A DNA stretch of 53,995 bases from the IMG/VR virus record IMGVR_UViG_3300013101_000012, positions 1-53,995 of that record. One strand, 5' to 3'. The notes beneath the pieces are model-generated. The model was not told where the DNA came from and did not search any database. It saw nothing but the letters and a program-made list of their open reading frames with translations. The position numbers were made by a program, and so were the translations under genes. The first letter of the stretch is position 1; every line of letters begins with the position of its first letter. The stretch comes from a virus. Shown in pieces: positions 1 to 6,771 of this stretch.

Positions 1-1
1 A

Positions 2-223
2 TATGGCCTAAAGTTTAAGTACCCTAATATGGATACTTTGGTGGTTAATTCAATTACTAAAAGTGGAAAGTATAAAGTTACAACAGTTGACGAGTATAAT
101 AAAAAGTCTAAAAACGGTATTTGGGAAAGTGACAAATTTTTTGAGTTTGTTGAATCTAATTATTATAACTTTCTAATCATTTTAGATTCAGCAACAGAAT
201 CAACAACAGCAGAGGGGGCATAA
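2..223 (+). CDS. Hypothetical protein, 5' end outside the window
   Basis: The reading frame is open from the left edge, so the gene probably begins upstream. An internal ATG at 29 has no ribosome site in front of it (the preceding bases are CCCTAAT), which makes it a poor start. The visible part is about 73 residues, rich in Lys, Tyr and Asn, with a Thr/Ser/Glu-rich tail after a short hydrophobic stretch (FLIIL). No family is recognised. Its stop overlaps the ATG of the next gene as TAATG, so the two are probably translationally coupled and belong to one operon. Confidence 0.6.
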   Translation, partial: YGLKFKYPNMDTLVVNSITKSGKYKVTTVDEYNKKSKNGIWESDKFFEFVESNYYNFLIILDSATESTTAEGA

Positions 224-729
224 TGAGCGACACTTATAAGATGAAATTTGAGATGAAGAAAAATGCTGAAAATGCTATCCTTGTTATTATTGAAAATAAT
301 GAATTTTGGTTACCTAAGAGTCAAGTTACTTTTGAAGACGATATTGTGGAGATTCCAGAATGGTTGGTAAGGGCCAAAGGATTAATTAACTTACCACCTA
401 AAGCAGATACCACAGAGATTTTTGAGCATAAATTAAAAGGTAAGGTAGTAAAAGTGGCCCCTTGGTTTTTAAAACAAAATGATTACAATACTAAATTTAA
501 TCACATAAATATTTTAAGAGTTAAGAGAGAAGCCAAAAGTGGAAAAGCTTTGCATATTGTTTTTTCTTTTAATACCAGATTGTTTGAACCTGAATTGAAA
601 GCAGAAGCAGAAGCACTAGGGGAGATAACTTCATGGATTCCACATTTTTGTCTCAAATGGGTTGAAGAAGAAAGTGGATTAGTAAAATATGATAAATATG
701 AATACGAATTTAACCAGAAGGAGGGATAA
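223..729 (+). CDS. Hypothetical protein, 168 aa
   Basis: The ATG shares its A with the previous stop (TAATG). The protein is soluble, mixed alpha/beta in appearance, with no signal peptide or membrane segment. It contains alternating hydrophobic stretches such as AILVIIENNEFWLP that suggest beta strands, a central Lys-rich part, and an acidic C-terminus. I do not recognise the family. It sits in a chain of five overlapping small genes (1-1863) upstream of the virion genes, which in large phages usually holds uncharacterised accessory functions. Confidence 0.75.
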   Translation: MSDTYKMKFEMKKNAENAILVIIENNEFWLPKSQVTFEDDIVEIPEWLVRAKGLINLPPKADTTEIFEHKLKGKVVKVAPWFLKQNDYNTKFNHINILRVKREAKSGKALHIVFSFNTRLFEPELKAEAEALGEITSWIPHFCLKWVEEESGLVKYDKYEYEFNQKEG

Positions 730-1020
730 TTGAGAAATATTGAAAAAGTAATCGAGATTGAAAATTTACGCTTAACTTTAGACGTAGAAGTAGAATTAGA
801 TGGCCCCGAGATTATGGTTAATGATTTTGTTATCGAAGGCATAGCTTTTTTTGGGGAAGAGTTAAGAAAAGTTGATAAAGACTTTGAAGAGGCCCCTTAT
901 GAGTTACCAGTAGAAAAAAATATGCTAGATAATTTTAAAGAGTTTTTGTATTCGACTTTAGCTAATGAGATTTTAGAAAAGATTGAAGTTAGGTACGACG
1001 AAATAGTGGGAGAAGAATAA
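730..1020 (+). CDS. Hypothetical acidic protein, 96 aa, TTG start
   Basis: The start is TTG at 730. It is supported by an AGGAGG ribosome site at about 717-722, seven bases upstream, and it begins directly after the previous stop. The protein is acidic (many Glu/Asp) with an N-terminal beta-like part (EIENLRLTLDVEVELDG) and a C-terminal amphipathic helix (ANEILEKIEVRYDEIV). No signal peptide or known motif is visible. The stop overlaps the following ATG as TAATG. Confidence 0.7.
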   Translation: MRNIEKVIEIENLRLTLDVEVELDGPEIMVNDFVIEGIAFFGEELRKVDKDFEEAPYELPVEKNMLDNFKEFLYSTLANEILEKIEVRYDEIVGEE

Positions 1021-1256
1021 TGGAGGGGAGTTTTGGGTTTTTGTCAGTAGCAAAAGCTAGCACAGAAATGATTAACTATTTGTACGAAGCAGAATACCGA
1101 CATTTTTCAGAGTACGTTGAAGAATTAGGTGTAGATACAGCTCTTGATATATTAAACCAAGGCGATCATATTTTCTTATTTGTTTTAATCGCAAAGAATA
1201 ATGGAAATATTAAAAAAGTTTTAAAAGAGATAGAAGATTATATGGAGGAAAAGTGA
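1020..1256 (+). CDS. Hypothetical helical protein, 78 aa
   Basis: The start overlaps the previous stop by one base and the end overlaps the next start by four. The sequence looks fully helical with several aromatic residues, for example NYLYEAEYRHFSEYVEELG, and ends in a charged helix. No catalytic or binding motif is visible. Coupling on both sides supports it as a real gene of the same transcription unit. Function unknown. Confidence 0.7.
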   Translation: MEGSFGFLSVAKASTEMINYLYEAEYRHFSEYVEELGVDTALDILNQGDHIFLFVLIAKNNGNIKKVLKEIEDYMEEK

Positions 1257-1774
1257 AAAACAAAGATAGGATTACAAAAGTCAATCACCCTAAGCTTATT
1301 TGTGCCATTGATAATCTTTTAGAGAGAGACTTGATAAGAGAAGAGAAAGCTTTTACTAAATGGTGTAGCGTCAATAGCGTTACAAATCTATTCCAGTACG
1401 ACAACACTACAGAACGTCACCCGTATGAAGACCTTTGCCTTTTGTCCGCTAGAGGGAATCAAGCTAGTGTTAATGCAATGTTAAACAAGGCAATAAAACT
1501 TGCAGATGAAAATGCTTTGCAGGTTATAGACGTGGCCCTTAACAAAATTCAGTTTGATGAATTACATGATTTACTTAAAGAAGCTTGCAGAATTTGGGAC
1601 GATGAAGACCATAGAGGATTGTTAAGACTTTTTGGGCAGTATGCCAGAGGGGAGTTTGACACTTTTACCGAGTATGAGAATGGTTATTACGATATTGAAG
1701 AGATAACAGAAGAAGAAAAACTTAAAGAGTTATCAGATGAAGACCGCCAAGCTTTAGCAGAAGAGTGGTTATGA
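1253..1774 (+). CDS. Hypothetical protein, 173 aa, GTG start
   Basis: The GTG start lies inside the end of the preceding gene (GTGA overlap) with a GGAGG ribosome site just upstream (TATGGAGGAAAAGTG). The protein looks all-helical, with ankyrin-like spacing around NQASVNAMLNKAIKLADEN, but no convincing repeat can be shown by eye. The C-terminal third is very acidic. No enzyme motif is seen. The stop overlaps the ATG of a 30-residue hydrophobic peptide. Confidence 0.7.
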   Translation: MKNKDRITKVNHPKLICAIDNLLERDLIREEKAFTKWCSVNSVTNLFQYDNTTERHPYEDLCLLSARGNQASVNAMLNKAIKLADENALQVIDVALNKIQFDELHDLLKEACRIWDDEDHRGLLRLFGQYARGEFDTFTEYENGYYDIEEITEEEKLKELSDEDRQALAEEWL

Positions 1775-1863
1775 AAACAATTATTGCCGTAGCGTTAACC
1801 TTACTATTTACCTATTATATTAATGCGCTTACTTTTGGATTTACTTTTTTTCCCCTATTTTAA
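1771..1863 (+). CDS. Small hydrophobic peptide, 30 aa
   Basis: ATG at 1771 overlaps the TGA of the upstream gene as ATGA. The 30 residues begin with MKTIIAVALTLLFTYY and are almost all hydrophobic, forming one transmembrane helix or an uncleaved signal sequence followed by a Phe/Pro-rich end. Coupled overlap and the Lys after Met favour a real small membrane peptide. Chance origin cannot be excluded at this length. Function unknown; small phage membrane peptides often act on the host envelope. Confidence 0.4.
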   Translation: MKTIIAVALTLLFTYYINALTFGFTFFPLF

Positions 1864-1892
1864 TTGTCACAAATATCATTTATCCTAGATAG

Positions 1893-3404
1893 ATGATAAC
1901 TACAAAAACTCCCCCAAAGTATAAAGAGAAAGATTTAAAGAAGAGATTCCCTGATAAAGGCACGGCCCCAGAATTAGGCACACCTGAATATCAAGAGTGG
2001 GAGACAGGCCAAAGAGATAGATTCCAAAATGCTATGGATTTTGGCCACGACTTGTCAGACTACATGGCCCGGTTACAAAACTTAAACCAACAATTAAAAT
2101 CAGATTTATCAGGTATTAGCCTTGATGATTTTGACGATTTCGCTGGACCGGGAATTGAACCCCCAACAGAAGCAGAAGCAGAAGCAGATATTTATAATAC
2201 TAATTTTCCTTCCCAAGATTTAGACGACGCCGAACTAGACCTTGAAGACGAGATGGCCAATGGTGCAGAAGCACAAGTTGATGATTTAGTTAGTTCTATT
2301 TTTCCTCTTAGTGGCGAAGAAAGGATGTTAAAACTTGATGATTTCCCCCCAAGTAATCAGGGCCTTCAAACTTTCCCAGACTCAGATAAACCAGAATTCA
2401 CAAATGAAACTCCCGGCCATCTTTGGGGTTTAGAAAAGCAATTGAATACAGACGATGAAGACGATTTTGAAAATATTGATTTAGCCCCTGGCCCAGAGTT
2501 TGACGACGACGACGGGCCAGAGGTTTTTCCTTTCGATGATAACGAATATGATTTACCAGACGATGAGGAATACGAAGACGATTTAGGCCCAGACTTAAGG
2601 CCCCCAGAAGTAGAAAGACCAGAAGACATAATAACAGAAGTACCCGACGAAGAAAGTCTATTAGACGACGCATCAGAGCCTTTAGAACCATCAGAGATGG
2701 ATTTAATCCCAGTAGAACCAGAAGCAGAAGACAATTGGCCATACCCGATCCCAGAAACTCCTGGCCTTGAACCACAACAAGATAAGGAAAAAATAGATAA
2801 TTTATTAGATAATTTATTTCCCGATTCTTTAGAAGAACCAGAAGCAGACTACGACTACTACTACGACGACGACGAAAATGAAACAGAAACGCCACGACAA
2901 CAACTTGAACTAGAACCAGAAAAAATTAATTTTGATGATTACAACCAAGACGACATGGACGATTTTGAAAAAGAATTAGACTTCAGGCCAGCAGAAGTTA
3001 TTGAACCTGGCCCGTATTCACAAGATGATTTAGATGATTTAGGGGTAGACGATCAGTCAATGGACGATACTATTGCTCAGAATCACCCTAAGTCTTTTTC
3101 TATGTATCATAAGGGCCAACATATCCCTAAGTGGGGATTTAGCTCTACAGACTGGAAAGATAGATTCAATAAAGGTTACGACAAGGCCAAGACAAAAGCA
3201 GATGCTATTTTACAACGCATGTCTAATGAAGAAGAAGCAGAAAAGAAAAGAAAAGAAATAGAAGCAGAAATGCAGAAGCAAAAGGCCCCCAGAGATATTG
3301 GCCCCTATAGAGGCAGGAAAGGCCCACGGCCACACTTAAACGAACCTAAAAGGAAATGGTGGAATCATAATAACTCACCACAATGGGTTAATACCAAGGA
3401 GTAA
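1893..3404 (+). CDS. Very acidic Asp/Glu/Pro-rich protein, 503 aa
   Basis: The N-terminal 60 residues are charged and ordinary. About residues 70-400 are dominated by Asp, Glu and Pro with recurring DDxDDF/DDLDDL patterns, and the last 110 residues (from about 395) are strongly basic, including runs such as KKRKEIEAEMQKQK and KGPRPHLNEPKRKWW. It has no membrane segment or catalytic motif, and most of it must be disordered. The charge layout is that of a DNA-mimic or a scaffold/chaperone-like protein, but neither can be shown. The ribosome site is weak (CTAGATAG). This stretch has an unusually high density of GGCC tetranucleotides. Confidence 0.75.
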   Translation: MITTKTPPKYKEKDLKKRFPDKGTAPELGTPEYQEWETGQRDRFQNAMDFGHDLSDYMARLQNLNQQLKSDLSGISLDDFDDFAGPGIEPPTEAEAEADIYNTNFPSQDLDDAELDLEDEMANGAEAQVDDLVSSIFPLSGEERMLKLDDFPPSNQGLQTFPDSDKPEFTNETPGHLWGLEKQLNTDDEDDFENIDLAPGPEFDDDDGPEVFPFDDNEYDLPDDEEYEDDLGPDLRPPEVERPEDIITEVPDEESLLDDASEPLEPSEMDLIPVEPEAEDNWPYPIPETPGLEPQQDKEKIDNLLDNLFPDSLEEPEADYDYYYDDDENETETPRQQLELEPEKINFDDYNQDDMDDFEKELDFRPAEVIEPGPYSQDDLDDLGVDDQSMDDTIAQNHPKSFSMYHKGQHIPKWGFSSTDWKDRFNKGYDKAKTKADAILQRMSNEEEAEKKRKEIEAEMQKQKAPRDIGPYRGRKGPRPHLNEPKRKWWNHNNSPQWVNTKE

Positions 3405-3407
3405 ATA

Positions 3408-3650
3408 TTGATACCCGACTATCCCAAATATTCACTTAAAGAGTTACAAGACTTTCCCCCTGGCCGAGTACTCTTTAGGCCAAACGACAAAGAGAAGGTA
3501 AAGATTTATAGGCCACGAAAGAAGAATTGTGACTTATGCCACAGGCCCCACGCAGATAAGGCCATTAAACATGAAATTAAGCCCAACAGAACATTATTAA
3601 GTGAGTGTTTCCTTTGCTTTATTATTCGTTCGACAATTACTCATCACTAA
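3408..3650 (+). CDS. Zinc-ribbon protein, 80 aa, TTG start
   Basis: The TTG start at 3408 is chosen because AAGGAG lies seven bases upstream and no ATG is available. Two CxxC pairs (CDLC near residue 41 and CFLC near residue 67), with a His/Lys-rich loop between them, form a plausible four-Cys zinc ribbon. The N-terminus contains a PGRVLFRPNDKEKVKIY stretch resembling a small beta domain. It lies four bases after the acidic protein gene. Such ribbons in phages are common in nucleic-acid-binding or protein-interaction adaptors; the exact role is unknown. Confidence 0.65.
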   Translation: MIPDYPKYSLKELQDFPPGRVLFRPNDKEKVKIYRPRKKNCDLCHRPHADKAIKHEIKPNRTLLSECFLCFIIRSTITHH

Positions 3651-3748
3651 TACTATGTAATCTTTATAGACCTATAAGAATACCCTTTACCCTTTAGCCT
3701 ACTATGTTAAGTTTCCCCTAGATAACAATTAATAACAGGAGGGCAAAA

Positions 3749-4138
3749 ATGAGAAAAGCTAAAACGTGTTCAGACTTAAATAACAAAAAAATGTCCAATG
3801 AAATTTATCTTCTAAGAAGAAAAGTAATCAACTTAATTTATGAGGCCAAAGAAGTGGCAAATCTTCCAAGGATTGACGTCAGAGTGACAGATACCCCAAG
3901 AAATTCAATCTTAGGAGTTGCCGGATTAAACGATAATATTATTTGGATTACAGAAAAAGCTATCTCTTACGGCGAAGCAAGATTACGCCACGTTGTTTAT
4001 CACGAAATAGTTCATGCCGTTACAGGGTTTAGGCACGACTCAGATTGCCCTTTAATGGCCCCAGTGATCCCAGAGTCTGTTAAGGGAAAGGCATTTTACC
4101 AAAGAGTTTTACTAGGGTATCTAGGAAGGAAACAATAA
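3749..4138 (+). CDS. HExxH zinc metallopeptidase-like protein, 129 aa
   Basis: The clear ribosome site AGGAGG (about 3738) fixes the ATG. The central motif YHEIVHAVTG gives the zincin HExxH, and a downstream His in GFRHDSDCPLM is in the right place for a third zinc ligand. An N-terminal beta-rich part (RIDVRVTDTPRNS, GLNDNIIWIT) precedes the active-site helix, as in minimal SprT/gluzincin-like peptidases. The length is that of a bare catalytic domain. There is no signal peptide, so it acts in the host cytoplasm or in the virion. Substrate unknown. Confidence 0.7.
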   Translation: MRKAKTCSDLNNKKMSNEIYLLRRKVINLIYEAKEVANLPRIDVRVTDTPRNSILGVAGLNDNIIWITEKAISYGEARLRHVVYHEIVHAVTGFRHDSDCPLMAPVIPESVKGKAFYQRVLLGYLGRKQ

Positions 4139-4386
4139 TGAACGATTCTTATATCAAAAATAGTCTCAACAAGGCCCTTTGTAATCTCGGTTATTCTATT
4201 AAAGAATATTATCAAGATAACCAACTACTTTGCTTTTATGTATCTGTACCAACTTTAAACGTAGCAAATCATATTTCAAGACAAGTAGATTATTTTCTAA
4301 AGACATATAACTGGTATGTTGTTAAAACATTAAAAACTAAAGACGGTTATCGTATTGATGCCAGACCACAAATGCAAATTGCATAA
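4138..4386 (+). CDS. Hypothetical protein, 82 aa
   Basis: ATG overlaps the stop of the metallopeptidase gene by one base (TAATG). The protein is a small alpha/beta domain: helix (NSLNKALCNLGYSIKEYYQ), strand (QLLCFYVSVPTL), helix (HISRQVDYFLKTYNW), strand (YVVKTLKT). This helix-strand order resembles a ferredoxin-like fold, but sequence alone does not prove it. No active-site motif is visible. Overlap with the peptidase suggests co-expression. Confidence 0.7.
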   Translation: MNDSYIKNSLNKALCNLGYSIKEYYQDNQLLCFYVSVPTLNVANHISRQVDYFLKTYNWYVVKTLKTKDGYRIDARPQMQIA

Positions 4387-4403
4387 TTATTTTAAGGATG
4401 GAA

Positions 4404-4607
4404 ATGGATTTACTTTATTTTAATTTACTCTTTAAACATAACACAACACATAAACCTATCTCTGTTACTTATCAGGCCTACACACAAAAAGAAGCATTAC
4501 TTGAAGGCCTTAAGTCTTATGGAGATACTCATAAACTCCAAACTATCACGCAAATTACTTTAGAAGATTATCGTTGTATTATAAACAAACAACCTATTAA
4601 TTCTTAA
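4404..4607 (+). CDS. Hypothetical protein, 67 aa
   Basis: Two in-frame ATGs exist, at 4398 and 4404. AAGGA at 4394-4398 would overlap the first but is five bases from the second, so 4404 (MDLLYFNLLF) is preferred. The protein begins with beta-like hydrophobic residues and then a helix (YTQKEALLEGLKSYG). No known family is recognised. It is the last gene before a 466-base stretch without a recognised large gene. Confidence 0.6.
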   Translation: MDLLYFNLLFKHNTTHKPISVTYQAYTQKEALLEGLKSYGDTHKLQTITQITLEDYRCIINKQPINS

Positions 4608-4679
4608 TTCCCTACTAAACTGTTTCTATCTGTTACTACACACTGCATAGTTTATCTTATTGAGAGAGAGGTAATCCAT

Positions 4680-4760
4680 ATGACAAATTTACAATTATAT
4701 ATATTTATCTGTTTTTACAATTTGCTATTACTTTTATTGATTTACTTAATCAGCTTCTAG
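4680..4760 (+). CDS. Possible 26-aa membrane peptide
   Basis: ATG at 4680 follows GAGAGAGAGG, a fair ribosome site about nine bases upstream. The peptide (MTNLQLYIFICFYNLL, then eleven more mainly hydrophobic residues) would form one transmembrane helix. It stands alone in an AT-rich region where hydrophobic codons arise easily, so it may be chance. Confidence 0.3.
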   Translation: MTNLQLYIFICFYNLLLLLLIYLISF

Positions 4761-4860
4761 CTCTAGCTAGTATGTTATATTATCTAGTATTTGATTTCAG
4801 ATGATTCCTAGATTTTGATTTTAGCAAGGTTTTAGATTATACAGATTTTAGATTTTGATT

Positions 4861-4996
4861 AAATTTATTAACCTTATATCCAAGTAGCGACTATAGATTT
4901 AGTTTTATCTAAAATTTATTAACCTTATATCCGACTATAGATTTAGTTTTATTTAAAATTTATTAACCTTATATTTAAAATTTATTAACCTTATAT
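4861..4996. repeat. Four perfect 19-bp iterons
   Basis: AAATTTATTAACCTTATAT occurs without mismatch at 4861-4879, 4912-4930, 4956-4974 and 4978-4996. Start-to-start distances are 51, 44 and 22 bases, the last two being multiples of about two helical turns. All copies have the same orientation. This is the appearance of a multi-site protein binding array such as an origin, a packaging site or an operator. Confidence 0.85.
4875..4902. repeat. 28-bp direct repeat, copy 1
   Basis: A 28-base sequence beginning TATATCCAAGTAGCG and ending ATAGATTTAG is repeated perfectly at 5680-5707. A shortened copy at 4926-4946 lacks seven bases (AAGTAGC) from the middle. Flanks are also similar: AACCTTA lies just before and TTTTATCT just after both full copies. 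Copy 1 overlaps the end of iteron 1. Confidence 0.85.
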
Positions 4997-5073
4997 TTAA
5001 ATCTCTATTTTATGCTATTGTATTTAAATCAGTAGGTTATATCTTTTTACCACCCTTACTATGGAGAGTTATT

Positions 5074-5535
5074 ATGAAAGAGGCCCCTAATCTTAAAGAT
5101 CTTCAAGACGAAATGATTAAAGGCATTGTAGCGACTCAAAATGCCCTATTCAGACAGGCAGGAAAAGAGACTAAGAGACTTGACCGCCTTTCTAATGCTA
5201 TTAACAGTGTAGAAAATGTCTTATTCGACGAAGACTTTATGGGCCAACTCCCGGCCCACCAGAAAGTTAAGCTCTATCAGTTAATGACAAATAACCAAGG
5301 ACAAACTCTAGATTTCCTTTCTAAGTTATCTAATAATCTCAGTACGTCGTTAGAGGCCCTTAATCATGTCCGTAAACTAGACAAAGCTACTGGTACTACT
5401 ACAGACCTACCCCTTGATAACTTTAAGGCCCAGATCAAGTCTCTTATCGACCTTAAAGGCAAAGAGACAATAGTTATTGATTTACAGTCAGCAAAAAAGC
5501 ATGAAGATTCTACCGATTCAACAGAAGCAGTTTGA
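5074..5535 (+). CDS. Helical protein between repeats, 153 aa
   Basis: ATG follows GGAGAG by about eight bases. The protein is almost entirely helical with heptad-like spacing (KRLDRLSNAINSVENVLF, TLDFLSKLSNNLSTSLEALN) and a hydrophilic tail. It stands alone, with the iteron array immediately upstream and a second copy of the 28-bp repeat 145 bases downstream. Size, helical content and position next to repeated DNA would fit a small terminase subunit or a DNA-binding regulator acting on the flanking repeats. No sequence signature proves either. The large terminase is nine kilobases away. Confidence 0.7.
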   Translation: MKEAPNLKDLQDEMIKGIVATQNALFRQAGKETKRLDRLSNAINSVENVLFDEDFMGQLPAHQKVKLYQLMTNNQGQTLDFLSKLSNNLSTSLEALNHVRKLDKATGTTTDLPLDNFKAQIKSLIDLKGKETIVIDLQSAKKHEDSTDSTEAV

Positions 5536-5560
5536 CTTTTATCTATTTGACGCATAAAAA
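5532..5560 (+). promoter_or_regulatory. Candidate sigma70-type promoter
   Basis: TTGACT (5532-5537), a 17-base spacer and TAAAAA (5555-5560) resemble a -35/-10 pair. The -35 overlaps the stop codon of the preceding gene. The -10 matches only four of six consensus bases, and no gene starts within 600 bases downstream, so it might drive a leader or non-coding RNA. Confidence 0.3.
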
Positions 5561-5579
5561 TCAAGGACATTTGATTTTT
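5556..5579. repeat. AT-rich inverted repeat after the 153-aa gene
   Basis: AAAAATCAA (5556-5564) and TTGATTTTT (5571-5579) are perfect 9-base arms around the loop GGACAT. In RNA this gives a weak hairpin ending in U residues, which could act as a modest terminator for the gene ending at 5535, or as an operator for the promoter it overlaps. Confidence 0.4.
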
Positions 5580-5679
5580 CACACACGTGCTAATCTATCT
5601 ATTTAGTAGCATAAATCACTAGCACAATTCCTAATGTATCACCACAAGACCCCTAGAGGCATCTGAATAAACCTTAGTG

Positions 5680-5707
5680 TATATCCAAGTAGCGACTATA
5701 GATTTAG
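5680..5707. repeat. 28-bp direct repeat, copy 2
   Basis: Identical over all 28 bases to 4875-4902, and 805 bases from it. Together the copies bracket the 153-residue gene. Recombination between them would delete that gene and the iterons. Confidence 0.85.
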
Positions 5708-5749
5708 AGAGGTTTTATCTTATAATTGTGGTGGAGGTTAAAAGAGGTT

Positions 5750-5767
5750 AAAGAAGTGTACTTCTTT
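5750..5767 (+). terminator. Small terminator-like hairpin
   Basis: AAAGAAG (5750-5756), loop TGTA and CTTCTTT (5761-5767) form a 7-bp stem followed by ATTTTAATT. The stem is weak and the U tract broken, so this is only a candidate for a factor-independent terminator. Confidence 0.35.
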
Positions 5768-5853
5768 ATTTTAATTACTCCACACTTTATGTCAACAACG
5801 CAGTAGCACATGATAAAATAGATTCCCCACCAATAGAAAAGCTTTCTCCCTGA

Positions 5854-5890
5854 ATAGTAGACAGTAGTACCCTACTACTACTACTACTAT
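5854..5890. repeat. Triplet-rich two-part hairpin
   Basis: Inner arms AGTAGTA (5863-5869) and TACTACT (5873-5879) enclose CCC. After a small internal loop, outer arms ATAGTAG (5854-5860) and CTACTAT (5884-5890) pair again. The right arm includes six tandem CTA triplets (5872-5889). It could be a structured RNA element or a DNA cruciform. Confidence 0.55.
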
Positions 5891-6089
5891 TTACTGCTGC
5901 TGGTAATAGGATGCTGTTACTGATGATGCTGATGCGACTCCCCGCATGTCATGTCTCCACGTGTGAGTATATATATATGATGGGGAAGCAGTAGCAGGGA
6001 GGGGAATCTCTAGTTACTCTTGGGAGGGAAGACGGGCCAGGGGCAGACAGCGAGCATAATATATCGGTGAGACACTTTTTAAATAATTG

Positions 6090-6118
6090 TTGACCGTTTC
6101 TATCTGGTATCTTATTTT
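6090..6118 (+). promoter_or_regulatory. Probable promoter of the late gene block
   Basis: TTGACC (6090-6095), a spacer of exactly 17 bases and TATTTT (6113-6118) lie about 52 bases upstream of the first gene of the large co-oriented block. The -35 matches five of six consensus bases and the -10 four of six. The spacer sequence GTTTCTATCTG also occurs at about 4621-4631, in front of the 26-residue peptide. Confidence 0.5.
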
Positions 6119-6170
6119 ATGGGCTCAAAAAAAAATGGCCTCATAGGGAGAAACACAGGGAGAAACTACA

Positions 6171-6476
6171 ATGTCCGATGAATACTACAGCACTTATTTA
6201 CGCAGGTGGCTTAAAAAAGACCTAGACGCAAAATCACGAGATAAATTATATGGCCGAGAAAGGGCCCAACGAGAAAAAACACAGGTAAAAGAAATAAGGG
6301 CCCAGGAGAAAAAGGCCTTAAGATCAAGTTTCTTTAGCGACTTAGGAAAACTAATTAAGCTATTTACCCCCAGAAAACAACGCAGTGGTGTTTGGAAAGG
6401 TTTAGGTAAAGGTATGGGGGGAAATTTATATCGTTCTCATGCTAAAGGCTACAAAAAGCCACCTCACAGTTTTTAA
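6171..6476 (+). CDS. Strongly basic protein, 101 aa
   Basis: The first gene after the promoter candidate, with GGGAG upstream of ATG. The protein is rich in Lys and Arg throughout (YLRRWLKKDLDAKSRDKLYG, then RERAQREKTQVKEIRAQEKK) and ends in a Gly/Lys-rich tail. It has no Cys, no membrane helix and no known motif. It is likely to bind nucleic acid or to be an internal head protein. The shared N-terminal tag seen in later genes is absent. Confidence 0.65.
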   Translation: MSDEYYSTYLRRWLKKDLDAKSRDKLYGRERAQREKTQVKEIRAQEKKALRSSFFSDLGKLIKLFTPRKQRSGVWKGLGKGMGGNLYRSHAKGYKKPPHSF

Positions 6477-6562
6477 ACAAAATTCCTTTTTTTATCAGTT
6501 AAGTCACTTTAAGTTACTAATTTCGCATTAAATTAATATTTTTCTTTTCTCACGGAGGAGAT

Positions 6563-6736
6563 ATGAAAATACTTATTGCCGCATTGTTTCTAATGTCTTG
6601 TGGTGGTTTTGACAGTTACGACTTTAAATACTGTGTAGATCGGCGTTACAAAGACATAAATGGTTATCAAATTTCTTATTGCCACGAGTATAAAACTGAT
6701 CGAGAGAGGGTTATGCATTTCTATGAGCGGAAATAG
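6563..6736 (+). CDS. Small phage lipoprotein, 57 aa
   Basis: ATG at 6563 is preceded by a strong GGAGGAG. The N-terminus MKILIAALFLMSCGG is a short signal peptide with a lipobox (LMSC), so the mature protein would start at Cys13 and be anchored to a membrane by lipid. The mature part is about 45 residues with two further Cys. This size and type match small phage lipoproteins such as outer-membrane spanin subunits or superinfection-exclusion lipoproteins. Which of these is not clear, and no lysis gene is adjacent. Confidence 0.65.
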   Translation: MKILIAALFLMSCGGFDSYDFKYCVDRRYKDINGYQISYCHEYKTDRERVMHFYERK

Positions 6737-6771
6737 TAGTCTTAAATTTGTCTCTGAGGCATACTTTATAC

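Larger units (their letters stand above)
4608..5073. other. AT-rich control region upstream of the 153-aa gene
   Basis: Apart from one possible 26-residue peptide (4680-4760) this stretch is non-coding. It is extremely AT-rich and holds repeated GATTTTGATT units (4811-4820 and 4851-4860), four 19-bp iterons, and one full and one shortened copy of a 28-bp repeat. The layout suggests an origin, a partition or packaging site, or an operator array for the neighbouring gene. I cannot choose between these. A good -35/-10 pair was not found directly in front of 5074. Confidence 0.6.
5580..6170. other. Non-coding island before the late gene block
   Basis: No credible gene was seen in these 590 bases on either strand. 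Contents: the second 28-bp repeat (5680-5707), a short hairpin (5750-5767), a longer hairpin of CTA/TAG triplets (5854-5890), a triplet-rich segment (GCTGCTGG, TGATGATGCTGATGC), a more G-rich part around 5980-6050 that contrasts with the surrounding AT-rich DNA, and a promoter candidate at 6090-6118. It separates the upstream unknown genes from the virion genes. Confidence 0.6.

Noticed and set aside
2366-2895. Long minus-strand open frames opposite the acidic protein
   Set aside because: They are Ser- or Leu/Arg-rich mirror images of Asp/Glu codons on the plus strand, have no ribosome sites, and no other gene in the window is on the minus strand.
5872-5889. CTA triplets as a CRISPR-like or gene-coding repeat
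   Set aside because: Only six triplets without spacers. They form one arm of a hairpin in a region without a gene.
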